In this document: piece by piece, positions 1 through 7,422 of the stretch
Position numbering within the stretch: position 1 is the first letter of the stretch
Layout: every line of letters begins with the position of its first letter
NCBI GenBank assembly: GCA_016716125.1
Contig: JADJWZ010000015.1
Span: forward strand, 28,946 to 92,945
Direction: 5' to 3'
DNA from: Ignavibacteria bacterium
GTDB lineage: Bacteria; Bacteroidota; Ignavibacteria; Tepidaquicellales; Tepidaquicellaceae
DNA: 64,000 nt
Position numbers and translations under genes: made by a program
The notes under the pieces: model-generated
What the model was told of the DNA's origin: nothing
The model's database searches: none
What the model saw: only the letters and a program-made list of their open reading frames with translations

Positions 1-1024
1 CCATTTGATCAGATCCATCACATTGATATGCATATGAAATTATTAGATGAGGAAACAATAATGGTGGGACAATATCCGACGGGCGTTGCTGACGGTCCGC
101 AGATCGAAGCGAATCTGCAGTATGTTTTAAATAATTTTCAAACCTGTTACGGCAGACCATATAAAGTAGTAAGGATTCCGATGCCGCCGAGCGCATCAGG
201 TCAGTATCCGCCGAGTTCAAATTATTTTACATATACGAATTCCGTGTTTGTAAATAAAACTGTAATAGTTCCGATTTACGGACTTGCGCAGGACACTACC
301 GCTCTCAGAATTTACAGAGAAAATCTTCCAGGCTACAGAGTGGTTGGAATTAACTCAAGCGGAATGATCTCCGCTCTCGGGGCGATTCACTGCATTACAA
401 AAGAGATTGGTGTAGCAGAGCCGGTATTTTTTTCGCATGCAAAACTTCACAACACTTTAAATACAACTTCTCCTTACGAAGTAAAATCATTTATTAAAAC
501 GCTTACAGGCGTTGCTTCTGCGAAAGTATTTTGGCGAACAGATACGACTCAATCCTACAATGAAGTCACGATGACTATGAGTTCTGATACATTCAGAGCG
601 CCAATTCCTGCGCAGCCTCTCGGCACTAATATTTATTATTACATTTCGGCAAGTTCGGTTTCCGGCAGAACTTCATCAAAGCCGATCACAGCCCCGGCAG
701 GTTACATAAAATTTGTAATTGACAATCCGACTTCAGTAACTCCGCTGACATTGCAGCCGGAAGTTTATACATTATCACAGAACGTACCGAATCCTTTCAA
801 CCCGGAAACGAAAATAAATTTTTCAATTCCGAAATCAGGATTAGTCACTCTGAAAATTTATGATATCTCAGGAAGAGAAGTTTCAACAGTTGTTAATGAA
901 GTGAAGAAATGCAGGAAGTTACATAGTTGGATTTAATGCATCGAATCTGCCGAGCGGAGTTTACTTTTATAGAATGGAGACAGAAGGATTTGCTGATACA
1001 AAGAAAATGATGCTGATCAAGTAA
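1..1024 (+). CDS. Secreted agmatine/peptidyl-arginine deiminase-like protein with T9SS tail (5' partial, frameshifted)
   Basis: The reading frame is already open at base 1 and encodes HHIDMHMKLLDEET, the His/Asp-bearing block of the PAD_porph (agmatine deiminase / Porphyromonas PPAD) family. GAIHCITKEIG follows, with the catalytic cysteine codon at 391-393. An Ig-like segment comes next (about 480-720), then a T9SS sorting domain starting at the NVPNPFNPET block. Frame 1 stops at 936 with a nonsense tail. Removing one base near 903-909 restores a normal sorting domain ending in KKMMLIK and a stop at 1022-1024, so the true 3' end is 1024. The family hydrolyses guanidino groups of agmatine or arginine. 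The Ig-like plus T9SS architecture matches secreted PPAD better than cytosolic agmatine deiminase, but substrate cannot be decided here. The N-terminal part lies outside the window. Confidence 0.85.
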
Positions 1025-1205
1025 TTATGTACATTGAGTCCCCGCGCTATTTTCACTTTAAATTTAAATGTAAGCATTGCGGGTGACTCAATGTGAACAG
1101 GTAAAAAAAATAATGCTGATCAAGTAGTTAATGCCATTGAGTCCCCGCGCTATTTCACTTTAAATTTAAATGTAAGCAGTGCGGGTGACTCAATGTGAAC
1201 GGGAC
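1004..1205 (+). repeat. Tandem duplication (about 103 bp period) of gene tail plus hairpin
   Basis: Two consecutive copies read atgctgatcaagta followed by a palindromic block. The first copy supplies the last codons and stop of the deiminase-like gene; the second, starting near 1107, is non-coding. Each copy holds an imperfect hairpin: cattgagtccccgc at 1032-1045 pairs with gcgggtgactcaatg ending at 1093, and the second pair spans 1135-1195. One bulged base breaks each stem. The copies differ at only a few positions, which implies a recent duplication. Confidence 0.85.
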
Positions 1206-1320
1206 AAAGAATGAGGTTTTAAAGTGATCTGAGAATTACTAATTTTAGTTAAAATATTATTGGAAAGATGTAATATACATTTCAGGACAGAATCCTTTTC
1301 ATAACCTTAAATTCAAAATT

Positions 1321-2814
1321 ATGAAAAACTATATAAAGAATGTTTTAATCTTACTTTGTTTTATAATTCCTTTGAATGCAGCAGTCTCGCAAATTCAGTT
1401 TTTTGACTCGGTAAAGACCGTAGTATCTTCTCCTACCTATGATTATAAAAATCCTGTTTTCAGTAAAAACGACGATCAGTACGGATTTTCGAATCATTGC
1501 TGGCTTGCATATGAAAGACATTCGGGGAATGCTTCAGAAATAGTGGTAAGGAAAGCAATGTACTCTTCCTATGAAAACGAAATAGTAATTTCAAATACAA
1601 CAAACTCTCTGAATTTAAATCCGGCTCTTTATAACGAAATGATTGTATGGCAGTCAAATGCAAGAGGCAACTGGGATCTATATTATTCTATATTTTCAGG
1701 GAACAGTTGGTCTGCACCTCTCCTTCTTGATTCTTCCGATTCGAATGAAACAGATCCTTATATAAGGAATAACAGTTTAGCTCCTATCCAGTACAATTTC
1801 ACATACCTAACTTATAAAAGAGATAATTCCATTAGATTCAAGAGATATAAAACAAGTACGGGAGTCTGGGATAATGACACGCTCGTTACAGATGGAATAT
1901 ATGAAGATCTCACACCTCATCTCAGTAAAGGAAGTTTCAGCACACAGTTCGGTGTAGAATTTTTAAGAAAACTTCCGGGAGGTATTACAAGATTGTATCA
2001 GAGATTATTTTATGAAAACTATACCGGATTGCCGATTGCATGGGAAAATGAACTGGAATTATATCAGCCGAATTCACAGAGCAACCTTTCTTTATCTTAT
2101 GCCACATCTGAATTTCTGACCTATTCTTATGACACATTAAATAATGTGAATATTCTGGGCTTTGAGACAAATTTATTTCACAGTAAAATAGTGATTACGA
2201 AAAATGTTCCGGGTAAACATCTTCTCGGCAAAGGTGCTTTGATGGGTATTATTATAGATAACTTGAATTATTATTTCAGCGCGTTCAGTGTCTTATCGAA
2301 ATTTTCCGATTCACTTTTTTTTACATTTATAAACAGACCCGGTTCATTTAACGAAAATCCTGAATACAAAAAGTTATATCTTGGCGATACAAGCTTAAGT
2401 ATAAAATTTAATGTCAGCACGCCAATTTTCAATCAGAATTTCTACAGGATTAAAACCGTTTGGGAACAGACATCGGGAGGCAGAACTTCTCTTGTCGAAT
2501 CATATTTGACAGATTTTCTAATTGGAATTGAAAGCAATACTTCCGGTGAGGTAAATTTCTATCTGAGTCAGAATTATCCGAATCCATTTAATCCGATGAC
2601 AATTATCAGTTATCAACTTGCAAATTCAGATTTTGTTACTTTGAAAATATTTGATGTGCTCGGGAATGAAATTGAAGTCCTTATAAATGAAAAACTAAAT
2701 GCCGGAGAATATGAAATTGAGTTTGACGGCAGTGACTATCCATCAGGAATTTATTTTTACAGAATCGAAACTGACGGATTTGTTCAGATAAAGCGTATGA
2801 TGCTTGTGAAATAA
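1321..2814 (+). CDS. Secreted beta-propeller-like protein with T9SS sorting domain
   Basis: A 497-residue protein with an N-terminal signal peptide (Lys-rich start, hydrophobic core LILLCFIIPLNAA, likely cleavage after residue 20-24). The middle has repeated blade-like strands with aromatic and Asp-rich turns (for example NARGNWDLYYSIFSGNSW), resembling TolB/sialidase-type beta-propellers, but I see no catalytic signature. The last ~80 residues are a T9SS type A sorting domain (QNYPNPFNPMTIISY, then a GNEIEVLINE and GIYFYRIETDG pattern), so the product should be exported by type IX secretion and anchored or released at the surface. Function is unknown. It lies between two other T9SS cargo genes and begins about 115 bp after the duplicated hairpin. 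Confidence 0.8.
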   Translation: MKNYIKNVLILLCFIIPLNAAVSQIQFFDSVKTVVSSPTYDYKNPVFSKNDDQYGFSNHCWLAYERHSGNASEIVVRKAMYSSYENEIVISNTTNSLNLNPALYNEMIVWQSNARGNWDLYYSIFSGNSWSAPLLLDSSDSNETDPYIRNNSLAPIQYNFTYLTYKRDNSIRFKRYKTSTGVWDNDTLVTDGIYEDLTPHLSKGSFSTQFGVEFLRKLPGGITRLYQRLFYENYTGLPIAWENELELYQPNSQSNLSLSYATSEFLTYSYDTLNNVNILGFETNLFHSKIVITKNVPGKHLLGKGALMGIIIDNLNYYFSAFSVLSKFSDSLFFTFINRPGSFNENPEYKKLYLGDTSLSIKFNVSTPIFNQNFYRIKTVWEQTSGGRTSLVESYLTDFLIGIESNTSGEVNFYLSQNYPNPFNPMTIISYQLANSDFVTLKIFDVLGNEIEVLINEKLNAGEYEIEFDGSDYPSGIYFYRIETDGFVQIKRMMLVK

Positions 2815-2854
2815 TTTTTTCAAAGAAATATTCGTAAATACTTTCAAGTAATTT

Positions 2855-3997
2855 ATGAAATTAATTTTCATATTTTTAATTACAATAATATCTATATCCG
2901 ATTCTGTTTCGCAAGGTGAACCCTGGAAAAGACCGCTGAAGATATGCACCGGCTCTGACGGATTAAACTTCACAAATATTCAGACATTTCAGGATTCAGC
3001 CGGAGTGCCGTGTGTTATAATGTTACCTGACGGAAATTTAATAAGCGCGTTTCAATGGTTCCGGCAACCTGTCGGTTCTTTAACATGGGACAGAGTAGCG
3101 GTAAAATTTTCATCAGACAGCGGAATATCTTGGACTTCACCGCAACCTGTGATTATGAACGGTTTACCTTCAAATTTCAAAAGACCGTTTGATCCTGCGC
3201 TTACAGTTACTGACAGCGGCAAAATAAGGATGTTTTTTTCTAGCGGACTAAATGTAGTCTTTGACACTTCGATTAATACTTACTCTGCAATTTCAAATGA
3301 CGGAGTAAATTATATTTTCGAACCAAATATCAGATTCGGTCTTCCGGACAGACCTGTAATAGATCCGGCTATTATAAAATTCAACGGACTGTGGCATCTG
3401 ATAAATCCGGTTACCGGCGGCGGTATCGGCGCATATCATAATATTTCAAATAACGGTTTGGATTTTACAAGAGTATCTGATATTGTTTCAGATGTCTCTC
3501 ACAGTTGGATAGGAAACTTTATGATAATCAGCGCAACGGAATTGAGATTTTACGGCAGCGGAATGAATATCTGGTTTTCTTCCAGTTCGAACGGAGGGAT
3601 TTGGTCAGCATTTATAAATACAAATATTAACGGCGGAGATCCCGCCCCCATAAAATTAAGCGAGAATAATTTTCTGATGATATATACAGGACAGCCTTAT
3701 CCTGTTTCTGTTACTGCGAATATTGAATCCGCTGATAATTATAAACTTTCACAAAATTACCCGAACCCATTCAATCCGCAGACTATTATAAACTATAAAT
3801 TGTCAAAACCGGGTAAAGTTTCACTTAAAGTTTTTGATGTGCTCGGGAATGAAGTTGCAACTATTGTGAATGAAAAGCAGAATGCCGGAAGTTACAATGT
3901 TGAATTCGACGGAAATGAATTAGCAAGCGGAGTATATTTTTATCAGTTACTATTGGGGAATTTTACCGAAACAAGAAGTATGCTTTTACTGAAATAG
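2855..3997 (+). CDS. Sialidase/GH43-like beta-propeller protein with T9SS sorting domain
   Basis: A 380-residue protein with a signal peptide (MKLIFIFLITIISIS, cleavage near residue 20). The body looks like a glycosidase-type propeller. It contains an Asp-box, SSDSGISW, around residue 86-93, a degenerate relative (SNDGVNYIF), and GH43/GH32-style stretches such as RPVIDPAIIKFNGLWHL. I cannot identify a complete set of catalytic residues, so it may be a carbohydrate-binding or glycoside-acting exo-enzyme. The C-terminus is a clear T9SS type A domain (QNYPNPFNPQTIINYKL to the end). It starts 40 bp after the preceding T9SS gene, so the two could be cotranscribed. Confidence 0.78.
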   Translation: MKLIFIFLITIISISDSVSQGEPWKRPLKICTGSDGLNFTNIQTFQDSAGVPCVIMLPDGNLISAFQWFRQPVGSLTWDRVAVKFSSDSGISWTSPQPVIMNGLPSNFKRPFDPALTVTDSGKIRMFFSSGLNVVFDTSINTYSAISNDGVNYIFEPNIRFGLPDRPVIDPAIIKFNGLWHLINPVTGGGIGAYHNISNNGLDFTRVSDIVSDVSHSWIGNFMIISATELRFYGSGMNIWFSSSSNGGIWSAFINTNINGGDPAPIKLSENNFLMIYTGQPYPVSVTANIESADNYKLSQNYPNPFNPQTIINYKLSKPGKVSLKVFDVLGNEVATIVNEKQNAGSYNVEFDGNELASGVYFYQLLLGNFTETRSMLLLK

Positions 3998-4006
3998 TTT
4001 GTAGTA

Positions 4007-4125
4007 TCAATTGAGTCACACATCCAATAACTCCTTTGCTCCGTGCTGTTTTAAATGTTAATTAAACGTAAGCAGTGCGGGTGACTCAATCTGAATTGGG
4101 GAAATTGACGCTGATAAAGTAGTTT
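4007..4125 (+). repeat. Remote diverged copy of the hairpin element plus orphan gene-tail remnant
   Basis: Directly after the sialidase-like gene, attgagtca (4010-4018) pairs with tgactcaat (4082-4090). The right arm, gtaagcagtgcgggtgactcaat, is identical to the 1.1-1.2 kb copies. Just past it (4105-4122), ttgacgctgataaagtag resembles the last codons of a T9SS gene (TLIK-type ending) but belongs to no open gene. The loop is longer and more diverged than in the first copies. Confidence 0.7.
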
Positions 4126-4328
4126 TTTGCATTGCTAACCGTAGATAATTTAACAGACAAAAATAATATTGCAATAGCAGTTAATAATACCTTTGATTTT
4201 GTAACTGCCATGATACCCGTAATGTATTCACAATAACCGGCTGACTTTAAATCAAAAATTGAATAGAATTTATCAGATCGTTTATATGAAATAAGATTTA
4301 GGATTTTAAAAGCGGAATAATTAAAGTA

Positions 4329-4595
4329 TTACACTTCTACCGGAACAGAAATAACAATTGGTTCCATAACTGTATGCTTATCTTTAATATCCTGATTCGC
4401 CGGATCATTTATTATAGCTCCGAGTTTATCCATATCCGTAACCTCTATAACAAGTGCAACTGAATTCGGATCGTCTTTATCCTGAAACGTCTGAAAACTT
4501 GATACAGCCGGAGCAAACAGCTCCATCCTGTCCTGATGACCTTTTATCCATGTATCAAAATCACCTACTTTGTGTCTGACAATTATTGTCGGCAT
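4329..4595 (-). CDS. Small ABM/dimeric alpha-beta barrel-like protein
   Basis: An 88-residue protein with no signal peptide. The opening MPTIIVRHKVGDFDTWIKGH, a central FQTFQDKDDPNSVALVIEV strand-turn-strand and a closing EPIVISVPVEV strand follow the layout of the antibiotic-biosynthesis-monooxygenase / dimeric alpha+beta barrel fold. Such proteins act as small cytoplasmic oxygenases, isomerases or binding modules, but no substrate can be inferred. It is a single-domain gene lying downstream of a terminator hairpin, so it is probably transcribed on its own. Confidence 0.65.
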   Translation of the reverse strand: MPTIIVRHKVGDFDTWIKGHQDRMELFAPAVSSFQTFQDKDDPNSVALVIEVTDMDKLGAIINDPANQDIKDKHTVMEPIVISVPVEV

Positions 4596-4630
4596 TTTTA
4601 TTAATTTTAATTAATTATTTATATTAAAAA

Positions 4631-4679
4631 AATGTCACAAGGATTTTAGAATAATTCATCTAAAATGCTAAGTGACATT
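4631..4679 (-). terminator. Intrinsic terminator after the DUF1579-like gene
   Basis: The arms aatgtcac (4631-4638) and gtgacatt (4672-4679) pair, with a second inner stem attttaga/tctaaaat. Reading the minus strand, the hairpin is followed by a run of seven T. It sits between two minus-strand genes and would end transcription of the upstream 178-residue gene. Confidence 0.7.
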
Positions 4680-4717
4680 TTAATTACATGTCTCTTAAAA
4701 GATCTTCGCAAAAATTT

Positions 4718-5254
4718 TTATCTGCGAAATATGATAGTTTCATCATACGGAATTTCCTTTCCTGACATATTCATTGTTCCTTTTGCATTCATTATCATTT
4801 CATTTCCGGCAACAAGAAACGATCTTGTTTCAGTCATCATAGAGTTACTATTGTTAATTGTAACTTTATTATCGCTGAATGCGCCGCTGCCTATTGATAT
4901 ATTATCTGCTCCCCATGAATCAAACCACCAGGTCTTGGCATTTCCCATTTGATCGACGCCGAAAATTCCTTTACCCTGATAAGCCTTTGTAACGTCTTCC
5001 TTACCGGTCGACCTCAGATCAAGAATTAAGAACTGGTGATTAATATCCCAGTAAATTTTCAGATCCTGTACCATCGGAATTCCCATCATATCGCTTTCGG
5101 CAGTCCAGTTGCCTGTCATATCTTCATAGACCTGGTTAACGATACCGGGCGGTGGTAACATCTGACTATCATCCAGAGCTTCGTCCTGTGCTTTGACCTT
5201 TACTGAAAACAGTAAAGTTAGTATAAAGCAAAAACTTAAAAAATTTTTAAACAT
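4718..5254 (-). CDS. DUF1579-like secreted lipocalin-type protein
   Basis: A 178-residue protein with a signal peptide (MFKNFLSFCFILTLLFSVKVKAQ). The mature part resembles DUF1579-like proteins: a GNWTAESDMMG opening, a stretch of beta strands, a KTWWFDSWG motif near the middle and an ETRSFLVAGNEMIMNAKG strand pair close to the end. The fold is expected to be a small lipocalin-like barrel exported to the periplasm or surface. The family has no firmly assigned biochemical function. No lipobox cysteine is visible, so it is probably soluble. It is followed by a good intrinsic terminator and looks monocistronic. Confidence 0.7.
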   Translation of the reverse strand: MFKNFLSFCFILTLLFSVKVKAQDEALDDSQMLPPPGIVNQVYEDMTGNWTAESDMMGIPMVQDLKIYWDINHQFLILDLRSTGKEDVTKAYQGKGIFGVDQMGNAKTWWFDSWGADNISIGSGAFSDNKVTINNSNSMMTETRSFLVAGNEMIMNAKGTMNMSGKEIPYDETIIFRR

Positions 5255-5416
5255 AATAATTTCCCTTTCTTTAATTAGTTAATTAGTTAATTAGGTGATA
5301 AACAAAATTACAAAAAAATTTAATCAATTCATAACGGAGATTTTAAAAAATTATTTCAAATCTACTGTCAAACTTTTGGAAGACAGTAACAAAGACTGGT
5401 ATATATATTTTTTATC

Positions 5417-6748
5417 TCAGAATGCTTTTACTTTACTTCTTGAAAATCCGAAATTAATACCTGCAAGCGCAATTATATTATTGACTTTGGAAAAATTTTT
5501 CCCGAAAGTGGACGTGATGTATAAGTTGTCAGAAAATTTATAACTCCCTATTACAGCAATTCTGTTATCGTTATAATTATTTTCCGTCAGATCCAGCCGC
5601 TGAAGATATTCAAGTGAAAGACAGAACTGCCCTATATCATAATTAAGTCTTGTACCAACATCAGCAAGATCCGCCTTTACAGTATATTCTTCAAAATTTT
5701 TATTATATAAATAACGGGAAAGTACAGTAAAATAAAAGTCATCACCTCCGGGCCGGATGTTTAAAGAAAGCCATGCAGCCCATCTGCTGAATACCAGATC
5801 ATCGAATGAATTTGTAACCGAACCTCCTCCGACAGCTCCGGCAATATCTATATTAAAAACAGGCTTCTCAGTAATGCCGACATACTCCTTACGCAGCTGT
5901 TCTATTTTTTCAATTTCCAGATCTTCAGAACTTTCCGATAGTTCATTCTCTATTTCTTTTTTTATAGTTCTTAATTTTTCAGACTGGGATTTACCATAGG
6001 ACTGATATACTCTTGTTCTGAATCCTCCGGTCAGATAATTATTATTGTCCGCTTTAACTGAAGTTACTGAAACTGAAAGATTATAAAGAACGGGAAAATT
6101 ATCAGCAGTCATAATTTCCGCTGTCAGTTTAGGATGTGACGTCAGCCAGTACGGAGCAAACTCCATCGCTCCTCCGGTACCCTGAAAAAAACCTATTATG
6201 CTTAATCCGAATCCCTGAGGAGTAGTCGGTCTTTCTATTGATGCCGGCGCTTCATCCAGCAAAATAAATCCCGGAGATGTAGGTGTTTCTAAATTTTGAA
6301 AAGTAAGTTCTTCAGAATTATTTTGCGCATAACCATCGGCTGTAATACAGACAAATAACAAAAAAAGAAACGTCAATATATTTATAATGTATTTACCGGT
6401 GAAATTTGCGATACCGCTTTCAGACGCAGCGCCGTGATCTATTTTTGTAAACAGTACTTGATTTTCCTGATTAAGTATAGTAGAAGTAATTACGCAGACA
6501 TTTGTAAATGCATTTACATCCAGCACATTAGTTTCTATTTCAATTTCTTTCTCTATCAGTTCTGAAACAGTTCCTATAAATGCCGGCTCGGACAGATTTC
6601 CTTTTGCAAGAAGTTTACCGTCTGATGTAACTTTATTTCCGCCGATCTGACCGTTTCCTATTACAACAGATAAATAAATGTTATCCTTTACGTTCAATAC
6701 ATTCACTATCCTCGGAACTGGTTTTAGTTTGTATTTTTTAATTTCCAT
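5417..6748 (-). CDS. Fused ORF: unknown N-terminal domain joined in frame to an outer-membrane-type protein
   Basis: I place the start at the ATG at 6748 (MEIKKYKLKP) rather than the ATG at 6805, because the extra 19 codons look like A/T-rich leader. The first ~125 residues form a compact non-secretory domain (KDNIYLSVVIGNGQIGGNKV, FTNVCVITSTILN) that I do not recognise. An unmistakable signal peptide (YIINILTFLFLLFVCITADGYAQ) then appears mid-protein. After it comes a ~300-residue segment rich in alternating hydrophobic strands and ending in a beta-barrel-like GINFGFSRSKVKAF, with a short coiled region (KTIKKEIENELSES) inside. A signal peptide buried this deep would not work normally. Either two genes were fused by an indel, or the second gene starts independently, for instance at the TTG at 6376-6374. 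Confidence 0.6.
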   Translation of the reverse strand: MEIKKYKLKPVPRIVNVLNVKDNIYLSVVIGNGQIGGNKVTSDGKLLAKGNLSEPAFIGTVSELIEKEIEIETNVLDVNAFTNVCVITSTILNQENQVLFTKIDHGAASESGIANFTGKYIINILTFLFLLFVCITADGYAQNNSEELTFQNLETPTSPGFILLDEAPASIERPTTPQGFGLSIIGFFQGTGGAMEFAPYWLTSHPKLTAEIMTADNFPVLYNLSVSVTSVKADNNNYLTGGFRTRVYQSYGKSQSEKLRTIKKEIENELSESSEDLEIEKIEQLRKEYVGITEKPVFNIDIAGAVGGGSVTNSFDDLVFSRWAAWLSLNIRPGGDDFYFTVLSRYLYNKNFEEYTVKADLADVGTRLNYDIGQFCLSLEYLQRLDLTENNYNDNRIAVIGSYKFSDNLYITSTFGKNFSKVNNIIALAGINFGFSRSKVKAF

Positions 6749-7422
6749 TTTAGTAAATTTTATTTTATGAGGATTGTGAAATTTATTGGGAATTAATTTT
6801 AACACTAACTTTAAAACAATTTAACTCAACGGGGAAATATTCTCAAAACATTCGAAATCATTTTCAGTCATTTGATTCACCTTTTGGAAATCAAAATAAA
6901 CATTTGAAATTATAATATCAATATTTCAGATTTCTTCAGACGGCAAAAGTGTTCCAATAATAAAACCGCTGATGATTAAAGCTGATTTCTTTTAATAATA
7001 TATTTTGTCACTTCATAGTTAGAGGTGGTCAAAAAGTCTGCACAAGTTAATCAGTTAATATCATACCAATCACACGGTAAATTTTTTGAGATCAAACATC
7101 GGCGGGATTTTCACAATTGCTGAAAATTGCAGTTTGACTTATAGCTGTGTTTGTGATAATTTGCATCAGGTAGTTTTAAATAATAAAAGGAGAAAACATG
7201 AATATGATAAGAGCACCTGTTAATTCACAATTACGAATTAGGAATTACGAATTGAAAATTTTTAATAACACCTTCACCGTTCGCTTTATAAGTTACACCA
7301 TTCTATCTCACGTCATTTCGCTACGGACGGCATAATAAAACGACGATACTATATTTCTCACATGGAAAAACTCATTAACATTTTTAAGAGACACGATTCA
7401 TTAACCTTTAAACTATTTTATT
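6749..7422. other. Long intergenic gap between divergent genes
   Basis: About 670 bp separates the minus-strand fused protein gene from the plus-strand phospholipase-like gene. I see no convincing gene. The only structure is a short imperfect direct repeat near 7228-7256 (aattacgaattaggaattacgaatt) and an A/T-rich segment before the plus-strand start. The region must hold divergent promoters, but no clear TTTG-N19-TAnnTTTG match was found. Confidence 0.5.

Noticed and set aside
895..915. Programmed +1 ribosomal frameshift in the deiminase-like gene
   Set aside because: No slippery codon/stop context or stimulatory structure is evident, and a break inside a sorting domain has no obvious use; an indel is simpler. 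Kept only as a coincidence with the 46113 site.
1032..1195. The duplicated hairpins as ordinary intrinsic terminators
   Set aside because: The loop is long and A/T-rich (about 30 nt) and no T-run follows the stem on the plus strand, so they do not fit the standard terminator form.
5295..5543. 82-codon plus-strand ORF
   Set aside because: It overlaps the minus-strand outer-membrane protein on the opposite strand; its Lys/Leu/Phe-rich composition is what A/T-rich antisense gives.
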